Of a stretch of DNA of 64,000 nt, positions 47,398-57,608 are shown in pieces. The number at the start of each line of letters is the position of its first letter. The stretch's first letter is position 1. Under the pieces are notes generated by a model. It did not search any database. It had not been told where the DNA came from and worked only from the letters and a program-made list of their open reading frames with translations. The stretch comes from Paramoeba atlantica (taxonomy: Eukaryota > Discosea), in contig CDRNVI010000148.1 of assembly GCA_977017575.1 (NCBI GenBank), positions 248,001 through 312,000 on the forward strand, written 5' to 3'. A program made the position numbers and the translations under genes.

Positions 47398-50300
47398 TTA
47401 CCAGAAAGCTGATAAATCACCCCCGATTTTAGTAAAATCAATCGACCGTTCTCCCACAAACTCCCGGAAAGGAATTGAGACAGTCAGTTTGAAGGAAGGA
47501 ACATCTCCCTCGATAAAATCAAAGAGAGAAAAATCTCCAAAGGTTAAGGATGGTTTTATTTGACCTGAAAAGTTAAACACTTTAGTAACAACCAAAAAAG
47601 AATGGTGAAAAAAAAGCAAGAACCAGTGAAGAAGTTCAATGTGCCGCAAATGAGATCCAGTTCCTTCGGGCAGATAGTAGGATCATTAAATAGGACGTCA
47701 GCCAAAGTAGAGTTCAAAGATGTGGAATCCACTTCAATGTCATAAATTCTAACATCCTTCATAGTGACTCCAAGTACTTCTCTATCCAAGATTTCAATTC
47801 GTCCATGAGCTTTAACATTCTGGAAGAGCCTCAAAGTTCCATCAAAGAGCATGCTAAAAGGATCTCCTGGAGAGTAATTGATATACAACTGTTCAAATTC
47901 GAGACTGCTGAGAATCAGATCCAAAACTTCGGGGAAATCATTATCTACAAAAAGAAGTTCATTAATATTTCAAGAACCAAGGGACAAATATTTAAAACAA
48001 GGGCAACAACAAACCTGAGTTGATTTCATAAAAGAATTCAACCAAAGAACCAAGACTCAGGTATTCAACATATGCACAGAACTCAAGGGATTCTGGATCA
48101 CCAAATTCAATTTCACTCAAAAATTTAATTCGGATGTCACCAAGTCTTGCATAAAATCCGAGACCACCACCACAAATAGGGGGCTTAGCAGCCTTGATAC
48201 AGAGAGTGGTAAATATATTTCCAACATCAAAGCCTTCCAAACCATAAAACTCTTCCCAAACACCATCCACGTAAGCAGAAATCCACAATTTGGAATTCTC
48301 ATACTAACAAATCGAAAATTTAATTATTGAATAAAAATAATTAAAAATAATAAGAATAGTCAACCTCAGCGACCCCAACCAATCCAAACATTTCTTCTTC
48401 CCCTGGAAAAAGGACTCGCAAGTTGATGGTCCCACTAATTTTGAGGCTAAATGGATGAACAGAAAGCTCAAACGAGTCAATGGTGACTTCATCGGAGACT
48501 ACTTGAGCGATCTCAATACCTAGATCGAGCGAAACTTCGCTCAACCCTTCCAAAGCGGGGACACTCAAGAAGAGGCTGATCTCGTTCTCTGGGATTTTAC
48601 TTGCAATTTCTGCATCTGGGAGAATGTCATCAAGGGGCGAAAGCAATGACTGTGTTGAAATGGGAGAGAGAAGAGAAAGAAGTGAGCAACTTTTTCAACA
48701 AAAGCAAGAAAGAGAGAATAATCTTAAAATATTTACCGTGACAATTTCTTTTAAAGTACCAGTGCTCCGAAGAATAAGACCAGGAACCATCTGCTGTCCT
48801 TCAAGAGATTCGGGGTAAGACTCTGGCCAATGAGAGAAGACAGTATAACCATTGGCAATTGCAAGATCAAAATCAGTGAGTCCTCCAAAAGAAACGACAT
48901 CTCCTAAAGATTCAGATTGATCCTCACTGAATCCAACAGCATCACCTACAGCCTCAATCAAATCGGAAATTTTCAGATCTGCAACCACAAAGGCAAGTTC
49001 AGAGTTCTCGGCATGGAATTTCAAAGACACTTCGAAAGAAGAAGATCCAAATTCAAGAGAGGCACCCAAAGTACCAGTAAGAATCAAGAGATGCGGTTTT
49101 ACGGTCATAGCTGTATGGATGGATGTTGAAAAGTCTGCTGGGAGAAGCTATTGAAAGTTAACTTGAATGACAACTCCAAAATAAAATCTCAAAAAAAAAA
49201 AGAAAAAATAAAATAAAAATTACCTGTTTGCCATCAACTTCGAACATATTGAGGCTCTCAATCTAAAAGAAAAAATAACCCCAGTATGAGCGAAAGGTAA
49301 CAAAAAAAGGACAAAAAATAAAAACAAACCGTTCCTTCCAAATATAAAGAGTAATCATCGGTTGTATATCCCACAAAAGAACCAGAGGTCGAGGGAAGGT
49401 ATTTGTAGTTAAAATTGAAATCGAATGCGACCGCAAGATGGGGTACCTCTGTGTATAATGGTGTGTGAGTTCAAAATTTAAATTAATTTTATTTTTTAAA
49501 GGAACGAAAAAAAGTGAACCTTCTAGAGAAAGAACATCAATTGTAACTCCAGAAAAACTGAAGACCTGATCCTCATCACGAGGAGCAATTTCTTTTCTCA
49601 CATTTCTTCTTAACTCAGGTTCACAGACAGAACTGCTATTAATAGAATAGACGGAATCAAAGGGTGAGAAACCAATTGAAATTGAGTCAGAAGATAATTT
49701 CAGTCTGGATCTCTTCGAATGGAGCCATCCAGAGATTGTCAAATCATCTCCAAATTCAATAATCCCTGAATTATCATTCTTTTTAGAGAGAGCCACTTTC
49801 TTTGTTGGGCAATAACATTCGAAAAAAAAAAAGAAAGAGACCACGATAGGCAGCACGAAAAGCGGCACTCAATTTAGCAACGGAGAACTCCAAATTAACA
49901 CCTTTTACGACAGGACAATCATTCGAAGAAAAAATGGTTCGCGAAGAAACCATGAATTTCGTGACTTCTGAACTAGACACTAATCCATGAAGCCAAGAGC
50001 CTTTCAAGACAAAAATCAGATGCGAGAAAACATTTCATAGGAAGAGAAAAGAAAATAAAAAACTTTTTTTGAGAAATTTAAGTGAGCTGGGGCTCCATCC
50101 AATAGGGATATTACCAAGACTCAACACAAAGTCGGGCTCAGATCCCCCACGTTCTGTGGTTGTTCGAAAAAAGATTGTCAGATAATTCCAAAAAAAAAAA
50201 AGAAGAAAGATAATTATTGGAAAGAAAACTGGAAAAATGGGGGAAAATCAACCATCAAAACCAAGTAGAAATTCAATTGGCAAAACTTGTCCAAAAAGTT

Positions 50301-50950
50301 CGGTCTCTCCGACAATCCACACAGCGGGAGGGTGAGAACTAAAATAAAAAGAATTCAACCAAAGAAAGATATTTCAGGCTCTGTAATAGAAAGAAAAAAG
50401 ACAAACCTTGAAAAGTATCCTCCTTTCTCATAACGAGCGACATACTTTCGTAACGCACCACAATCATTGTCATGGTTATGAGTGAGTGAAGGTCGATTTA
50501 AAAGAGACGAAATTGATTGAACTCCGAGAAAATTAAAATTACCCTCAATTGAAATACAATCACTCCCAAAAGTACTCAACAAAGTTTTTGCAACAGCTGG
50601 GGCAAGCAATTGGAGGGTTTCTGATTCTCCACAAATTTTAAAATTCTTTGTATCTTCATCATCATGTCGTCGAGCAGAACGACCTTTTTTGGAGCCAGCG
50701 TTTGTTAGGAAACTGATTGAAAAGAACAAAATTAATAAGAGAACTTTCATGAATACCAAAACAATTATAAAAAAATATACTCGCTCATGATCTCGTTCAT
50801 CCTCTCTCCTTGGCTCACTTTGGATGATTCATCATCGTCATCATCATCATCCCTCGTCAAACCAACAGACAACCCAATCACCAAAGCAGAAACAACAACA
50901 AAAGCAACCAGAGCCAAAGCCAGAACAGAACTCTTCTTTTCGTCACCCAT
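47398..50950 (-). CDS. membrane-anchored beta-rich protein of unknown family (about 11 exons)
   Basis: Starts at 50950 with a short cytosolic tail (MGDEKKSS), one hydrophobic helix (VLALALVAFVVVSALVIGLSVG) and an Asp run, giving a type II membrane topology. The rest, roughly 800 residues, is predicted extracellular and built of alternating short beta strands (for example LILSSLEFEQLYINYSPGDP, VSLDLGIEIAQVVSDEVTID, LHSKRSRLKLSSDSISIGF). Introns are short and in phase where checked (donor GAGTAT at about 50783; acceptor before DFLTNAGSKKG). It ends at 47398 with GGDLSAFW. I do not recognise the family; a repeated adhesin-like or lipid-binding beta fold is possible. One exon (about 48298-48017) was copied to 40088-40285. 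Confidence 0.72.
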
Positions 50951-51486
50951 CTTCTCAACGCCAACAAAACAACAAACAAGAACAACAAATGTGTGTGTTT
51001 CGGAGAACGCTGTTTTTGTTCAAAACCAAAACAACAAAACGGAAAAAAGATTCGTTTTTGCGGCGTTCGGCAAGAGGCGTGACTCGGGCGGGCGGGGTTC
51101 TTTTTTTTGGGAGACTCCAAAACAGGCAACAGAATCATCCCCATTCTCAGTGTTTCGCTGAATCTCTTTCCATTGAACTTTCTTTTCTTTTTCTTTTATA
51201 TCATATTTGAACAACCCCTGATTCTCCTTTTTGAACTCGACAAACTCGCTCCACAAAAACCCATCTTTTTGTTTGCTAAAAAACTGAAGGAAAAACCTTT
51301 TTTCGTTGAGTTCCTACCGTTTGTGATCTGCAAGATTGAACGAGCCAAAAAGATTGAAGTTTTCCACAAGTTTTCTTGGAACAAATCCACCAAGGATGTT
51401 TGTCAAGATTTCATCGCACAAACCACAAAACCGCAGGAAAAAGAAAAACCTTCTTTGGCCAATTAAGGAAAAGAAGCGTTTTTTTA
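50951..51486. other. intergenic with a possible coding relic
   Basis: A GC-richer stretch near 51060-51110 and an open frame 51110-51466 (+) with plausible protein composition (LAPQKPIFLFAKKLKEKPFF) but no ATG; could be a decayed gene or an exon whose start was lost. Confidence 0.35.
51459..51468. promoter_or_regulatory. CArG box upstream of Frizzled-like gene 1
   Basis: CCAATTAAGG, fits CC(A/T)6GG, 142 bp before the ATG at 51610. Confidence 0.4.
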
Positions 51487-51529
51487 GGTGGGAATATTTT
51501 CATTCATTTTTATTGTGGGAGTGCGAACT
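51487..51529 (+). promoter_or_regulatory. conserved promoter module of the Frizzled-like family
   Basis: A ~43-bp block ending in ATTGTGGGAGTGCGAACT lies about 80-120 bp upstream of the ATG. Matching blocks occur at 54387-54430 and 62961-63004 before copies 2 and 4. Two of the three have GTGCGAA at both ends; in this copy the first half is GTGGGAA. Other upstream DNA is less conserved. Confidence 0.6.
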
Positions 51530-51609
51530 ATTCTGTTTTTGTTTTTTTCGTTTTCCGTTCTTTGTTGGCCCAACGCTCTCGTTTTTTGTGTTGTCTGGGA
51601 AGTTTATGA

Positions 51610-53476
51610 ATGCGTTTGGTGTTCCTCTGTTGTTTGTTATTTATTATTCTTCTCCTTCCTTGTTCTTTTTGTGATGACGTAAAAGGATGTTTTCGTTATT
51701 CTCTTGAAAATGAATGTTCGATTGTGTTGACTGGGAATGTATCGATTGAAGAGAACGAACAAGAGGATTTCTTCAACCAGAATGTTTCTTTGGTTGTTTC
51801 AAACGTTCGAATGGTCCAAGAAAGTTGTCGAAGACCTTTTTTGTTTTATTATTGCCAATTGATGTTTGGAGGATTTTTGTGTGAATCTTCTTCTCTTCAA
51901 GAACAACATTGTTTAAAACAAGAATCTTGTTTTCAAGTTTCTTCTCTTTGTTCTGATGATTTTCAACTCAATTGTTCCCTCTCTCCTTCTCCTTCTCCTT
52001 CTTCAACAACAACAAATGGATGTGAAAGTGAAGTTGAAAGACAAATTGATGAAGTGAAAGAAACACCAATTGAGGTTGAAACATGTTTGAATGGATCAAA
52101 AGAGAGAATTGAATGTTGTCCAGATCCGTTTACTTTTGATGATAATGATGAATGTGTTGTTGAATGTTATCAATATCTTTTTGGACAATCTTTGGAGAAT
52201 TGGGTCAGGATTATCAGTTTTTCATTTTCATGGTTCTCTTTATTTGCTTTCGCAGTGGGATTGATTCCTCTTTCTCTGATGACTGACTTAAGGTAAAACT
52301 CTTTTTTCTCAATTTTTTGAATCTCTTAACAAACTCTTTCTCGTTCTTTGATGAATTATTTTTTCATATGTAAAGGTATCCAAACTATGTCATTTTTATT
52401 TGTATTGTGTGTCTTCTTCTTTCGGATTTGTTGTGTCTCGATTGGTCAACTTTTGTTGGTTTGGTTTTTTTTTTCATTTCAAAAAACAAACTCTTTCTGA
52501 TTGATTAATATTGGGAAAAAGGTGGACCAGAATCTTTTGTTTGTGATGGGAAGAAGAATTATTGGAAATCAGTTGAGTCTTTTCAATCCTCAACACGATC
52601 TGCCATTCAGTTTTCGCTCTATGTCTTCTTTGTTCAATTGGGGTTTACTCATTGGGTTCTTATTTCCTTCAACTTGTTTTGTCATTCAATGAGGTTCACT
52701 TCTTTTTCTGTTCTCATCCCTTTTCCTCTCTTACCATTCTTTTTATTAGACCATTTTCAACATTCTTTGTAAGATTTATTGAACAACCTGTAAACCCAAG
52801 AATTATTTATTTGATGGAAGGATTTTGTTTTTGTTTACCAACTTCAACATTTTTAGGAACTTTAATTTATTGGTTGAACAATGAAAACGATTCTTTTTCT
52901 TTCAATTCAAAACTTTTCCCGTTGCCTGTTTATTCTCTTCCTTTTCAAGGAAATGATCTTGTTTTGATTGGCCTTTTTGAAGTGCCAGCTATGATCTGTA
53001 TGTTATTCAGTGCAATTCTCTGTACTGTTGCAATTTTTCTCTATCTTAAACGAGGAAGAGGAATCCTGTACTTTCAATGGTTTGTTTTTGATTCACCACC
53101 GTTTTCACTGAGAAAATTTATTGATCCAAAAACACTGAATAGGAGAACAATCCTCCTTTTAATCTATGGGGTGATGGTCTTTTTCTTTTGTGCTATTTAT
53201 ATTGAAGTAATGCGAAAACTATCGAATCAAAACATTGTTCAGTTTATGGATTGTGTTGGTTCTCACCCTCAAGACAGTCCACCACCATGTGAGAGGCAAT
53301 ATAACAATGGATATTCCTTTATCATTTTCTCTCTAATGATCATATTGCTTCCTGGAGGTTCGAGCGTGGTCATCTATTGGACCAATCCATATGTTTTTCT
53401 TTGGTGGAAAGAGTTAATCTTTTCACGAAGAGTCTTGAAAAGTGACCAAGAAGGTGTTCGATATTCTTCCTTGTGA
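51610..53476 (+). CDS. Frizzled/Smoothened-like seven-helix receptor, copy 1 (4 exons)
   Basis: Exons 51610-52292, 52376-52458, 52522-52693, 52750-53476; 554 residues, in phase. Signal peptide MRLVFLCCLLFIILLLPCSF, then a ~200-residue cysteine-rich ectodomain (CFRYSLENECSIVL ... CESSSLQEQHCLKQESC ... CCPDPFTFDDNDECVVEC) interrupted by a Ser/Pro hinge, then seven helices starting WVRIISFSFSWFSLFAFAVG. Class-F-like signs are the segment SFVCDGKKNYWKSVESFQ after helix 2 and the cysteine-bearing loop before helix 7 (CVGSHPQDSPPPCERQYNNG). The KTxxxW motif of animal Frizzleds is absent, as in many amoebozoan relatives. The ligand is unknown. Compared with copy 2, an intron within the last exon has become coding (about 53080-53132). 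Confidence 0.82.
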
Positions 53477-53746
53477 TCTCATGAATTCGTGAAAAACCCA
53501 ATCGGAAAAGGACTGTCAGACCAGAAGGATGCATTGTTGGTGGTTAATTTTTGAACATAAACTTTTTCAAACTTTTCAAACAACCCAGAAACAAAAAAAG
53601 TGTGAACGTTCAGAAAACCTGGGAACAGTTTCTTCCCCAATAAAAGTTTTTGGTGGATTGGACACATCAAAACTCGTTCGACTAATTTTTCAATTTTTTC
53701 AATTGGTTTAGTTTTCAATGTCAGGATCTTTTGGCTGGTTTGATAT

Positions 53747-54269
53747 TCACTTCCATCTGTTTAAAAATAAAACTTGAAAACCCTTTCCAAAGAATAAAGA
53801 AAAGAAATCATAAAAACAAGAGAAAGGAGAGAGAAAAACCAATTCCAAAGATAAATGAGAATAGTCAAGATTCGGTGGAAAATCATAAATATGAGCGAGA
53901 TGCTTTGACCAAGAACCAAAAGGAGGATACATCGATTCCTGATCCTTTGATAATTGACTGTAATTCCAACCTTCAAAAAGAAAAAGGAGAATGAATTGAA
54001 AAAAAAAGAAGATTGAACTTTTTTCCAACAACAAAAGAAAGAGAGAAGAAAAACAGAAAACCATCAGAAGTAATCCCAGTGTCAAAAGAAGAAATTTTCC
54101 AATAATTGCCTCTCTTTCCTGGGTGAAAAAATATCCCTCCTCCCCCTTGTCTGGTAAAACAGTATTTTCCGTTTCTCAGTTTTGGTTCAAGAATGAACTC
54201 TCCATCCACTGATGAAGAATGTTTTGAAGACCCTTTTACAATGATTGTTTCATTTCCCAAATTACTCAT
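53747..54269 (-). CDS. small soluble beta-domain protein, copy A (2 exons)
   Basis: Starts at 54269. Exon 1 codes about 70 residues with VDGEFILEPKLRNGKYCFTR and GNYWKISSFDTGITSDG; exon 2 continues WNYSQLSKDQESMYPPFGSW and HLSLELV. The pattern NGKYxFTR...I/YF...YWKIS is that of small beta modules seen repeatedly in protist proteins, but I cannot name the family. There is no signal peptide or helix, so it is probably cytosolic. The C-terminal end is uncertain because the last ~30 residues differ from copy B. It is head-to-head with receptor copy 2, starts only 236 bp apart, which suggests a shared promoter. Confidence 0.65.
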
Positions 54270-54386
54270 GTGTGATTATTCTTGTCTCTTTCCTTCAAGA
54301 GCCGCAGACAAGATGAGAAAATAATGGCAAACCAAAACCACAAACAAAAAAACCCTTTTTCTTCTTATTTAGGAAACCATCCTTCT

Positions 54387-54430
54387 GTGTGCGAACATTT
54401 TCATACTTTTTTATTGTGAGAGTGCGAACT
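54387..54430 (+). promoter_or_regulatory. conserved promoter module, copy 2
   Basis: GTGTGCGAACATTTTCATAC at its start and ATTGTGAGAGTGCGAACT at its end; lies between the divergent beta-domain gene A and receptor copy 2, 76-119 bp before the receptor ATG. Confidence 0.6.
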
Positions 54431-54505
54431 CTTTTGCTCAACCGTTTTTAATCTTATTTGGACTGCAACTTCTTTCGCGGATTGCATTTTGGGGAGCGTT
54501 TGTGG

Positions 54506-56404
54506 ATGGGTTTGGTGTTCCTCTCTTGTTGGTTCTTTATTGCTCTTGTTCTTCTTCCTTGTTCTTTTTGTGATGACGTAAAAGGATGTTTTCGTTATTC
54601 TCTTGAAAATGAATGTTCGATTGTGTTGACTGGGAATGTATCGATTGAAGAGAACGAACAAGAGGATTTCTTCAACCAGAATGTTTCTTTGGTTGTTTCA
54701 AACGTTCGAATGGTCCAAGAAAGTTGTAGAAGACCTTTTTTGTTTTATTATTGCCAATTGATGTTCGGAGGATTTTTGTGTGAATCTTCTTCTCTTCAAG
54801 AACAACATTGTTTGGAACAAGAATCTTGTTTTCAAGTTTCTTCTCTTTGTTCTGATGATTTTCAACTCAATTGTTCCCTCTCTCCCTCTCTCTCTCCTTC
54901 TCCTTCTCCTTCTCCTTCTCCAACAAATGGATGTGAAAGTGAAGTTGAAAGACAAATTGATGAAGTGAAAGAAACACCAATCAAGGTTGAAACATGTTTA
55001 AATGGATCAAAAGAGAGAATTGAATGTTGTCCAGATCCGTTTACTTTTGATGATAATGATGAATGTGTTGTTGAATGTTATCAATATCTTTTTGGACAAT
55101 CTTTGGAGTATTGGGTTCGAATTATCAGTTTTGTGTTCACATGGTTCTCTTTATTTGCTTTTGTAGTTGCCTTTACTCCTCTTTCTCTGATGACTGAACT
55201 AAGGTAAAACTCTATTTTCTCAATTTTTTGAATCTTAACAAACTCTTTCTCATTCTTGATCAATTTTTTATAAAAGGTATCCAAATAATGTCTTCTTTAT
55301 TTCTGAAGGTGCCTACCTTCTTTCACATTTATGTCTCAATTGGTCAACTTTTGTTGGTTTGGTTTTTTTTTTCATTTCAAAAAACAAACTCTTTCTGATT
55401 GATTAATATTGGGAAAAAGGTGGACCAGAATCTTTTGTTTGTGATGGGAAGAAGAATTATTGGAAATCAGTTGAGTCTTTTCAATCCTCAACACAATCTG
55501 CCATTCAGTTTTCGCTTTTTGTTCTATTTCTTCAATTGGGAACGACTCATTGGCTTCTTGTTTCCTTCAACTTGTTTTGTCAATCGATGAGGTTCAATTT
55601 TTACTTTTATTTTTATCTCTCTCTTTCTTTTTTCCTCTTATCCTCTTCCTTCTTTAGACAATTTTCAACATTCTTTGTAAGATTTATTGAACAACCTGTA
55701 AACCCAAGAATTATTTATTTGATGGAAGGGTTTTGTATTTGTTTGCCAACTTCAACATTTTTAGGAACTTTAATTTATTTGTTGAACAACGAAAACGATT
55801 CTGTTTCTTTCAATTCAAAACTTTTACCATTGCCTGTTTATGGTTTTCCTTTTCAAGGAAATGATCTTGTTTTGATTGGCCTTTTCGAAGTGCCAACTTT
55901 CGTGTATGCATTCATCAGTGCAATTTTGTGTTTTATTGCAATTGTTCTCTATCTTACACGAGGAAGAGTAATCCTGTACTTTCAATGGTTTGTTTTTTAT
56001 TGATCACCATAAAAATTTCTTTTCTTCTTAGTGCTGAAAAAACACTGAATAGGAGGTCAATCCTCTTCTTACTCTTTGGAGTGGTGATTTTTGTTTGGGG
56101 TATTATTTATATTTTTGTCATGCGAAAACTCTCAAATAAGAGCATTGTTCATTTCATGGATTGTGTTGGTTCTCACCCTCAAGATAGCCCACCACCATGT
56201 GAGAGGCAGTACGATAACGGATATACTTTTAGCATTTTGTATTTGGCTATAATATCAATTCCTGGATTTGGGACTGTGATCATTTTTTGGACCAATTCAT
56301 ATGTTTTTCTTTGGTGGAAAGAGTTAATCTTTTCACGAAGAATCAGGACTTCATCAAAGGAAGATTATCAGGAAATAGGCATCAATCGAGATTCTTCTCG
56401 TTAA
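54506..56404 (+). CDS. Frizzled/Smoothened-like seven-helix receptor, copy 2 (5 exons)
   Basis: Exons 54506-55203, 55277-55356, 55420-55591, 55658-55987, 56032-56404; phases close to 550 residues. Signal peptide MGLVFLSCWFFIALVLLPCS, ectodomain almost identical to copy 1 but with a different number of Ser-Pro units in the hinge, then the same seven-helix core. The fourth intron (55988-56031, 44 nt) separates the segment ending LYFQ from EKTLNRRS; copy 1 lacks it. The tail (KEDYQEIGINRDSSR) is longer than in copy 1 and similar to copy 3. Introns 2 and their flanks are as similar to copy 1 as the exons are, which indicates recent duplication or gene conversion. Confidence 0.82.
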
Positions 56405-56590
56405 GTCAGAATCCAAGATTCTTCCTTTTCCTCAATCAAACAACTCTTTTGTAGACAACTAATGTTTATTATCTTTCTTTGAAACAAACATTAATCTCTT
56501 TGATGAATTTTTGTGTTCCGGAGAGTGAACATCTGGATCATATCATTTTATTCTTATTTAGGTAAAAAGGGTTTGATTCCTCCGATTTTT

Positions 56591-57177
56591 TTAGGTGGGA
56601 ATATTTTTACCATTGCCTGTTTATGGGTTTCCTTTTCAAGGAAATGATCTTGTTTTGATCGGTCTCTTTGAAGTGCCAGGTTTATTGTCCGCATTCATCA
56701 GTGCAATTCTCTGTTTTATTGCAATTTTTCTCTATCTTAAACGAGGAAGGGCAATTTTGTACTTTCAGTGGTTTGTTTTTTCTTAATTTCGTCTCTCCTT
56801 ACCTAAAAACTCTGAATAGGAGAACAATCCTCTTTTTAATCTTTGGAGGGTTCGTCTTCTTCTTAGCTGTTTTTTATGTTGAAGTAATGCGAAAACTATC
56901 AAATTGGAACATTGTTCATTTTATGGATTGTGTTGGTTCTCACCCTCAAGACAGCCCACCACCATGTGAGAGGCAGTATAACAATGGATATTCCTTTATC
57001 ATTTTGTTTTTGATCTTGGTATTGCTTCCTGAATGTGCGACTGTGATCCTTTTTTGGACCAATCCAAATGTTTTTCTTTGGTGGAAAGAGTTAATCTTTT
57101 CAAGAAGAGTTTTAACTTTAGCAAAGAAAAATTATCAGGAAATAGGCATCAATCGAGACACTTCTTCGAATCTATGA
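56591..57177 (+). pseudogene. Frizzled-like receptor, copy 3 (5'-truncated)
   Basis: A promoter-like start (TTAGGTGGGAATATTT, 56591-56606) runs directly into the middle of the receptor coding sequence at LPLPVYGFPFQGNDLVLIGL. Signal peptide, ectodomain and helices 1-4 are missing; helices 5-7 and the tail (NYQEIGINRDTSSNL) remain open in frame, apart from the segment at 56771-56818 where the intron acceptor seen in copy 2 is lost. Not expected to make a functional receptor. Confidence 0.75.
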
Positions 57178-57369
57178 CCTCACTTGTTTTGCGAAATTTT
57201 TGGACTGCCCGCTGCTTCAAGTTTCAAACCAAAAGAACAAGAACGAAGGGAATGTCCCAGGATTTGCCTATTTTTTCCTCTTGGAAAGAAAAAACGAGTG
57301 GGATGATTTGAAGAAAGAAAAGACAAAAAACAAGACAAGAGAGGAGATAGAAAAGTTTTCAAAAAAGAT

Positions 57370-57410
57370 AGAAAGTGTGGGATTTGAACCCACGAACCCT
57401 TGAAACCAGA
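57370..57410 (-). pseudogene. 3' half of a tRNA (tRNA-Leu-like)
   Basis: On the minus strand a perfect T arm GTGGG-TTCAAAT-CCCAC is preceded by GGTTTCAAGGGTTC, like the 3' anticodon/variable part of a class II tRNA-Leu. No matching D arm, anticodon loop or 5' acceptor strand is found within 100 bp, so it is a truncated copy. Confidence 0.55.
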
Positions 57411-57608
57411 GAAAAGTGCGTTTTTTTCTTGGAAAAGAATCTTATGAGATTTTTGTTCGGGAGAAAATCTTGTTTTTTTTTTTTTTTTTTGAGATTTTTC
57501 GAAGAGGGTTCAAAAAAAGAGAGAGCAGAGAGAAAAGAGAAGGAAAGAGAGATTGATCAATCTGGTGAACGGATTGGAAAAGAGAGAGAGAGAAGAGAAG
57601 AGAAGAGA

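Noticed and set aside
51107..51466. Possible small protein upstream of receptor 1
   Set aside because: Reasonable amino-acid composition but no ATG, no clear splice-in exon and no family resemblance; kept only as an intergenic note.
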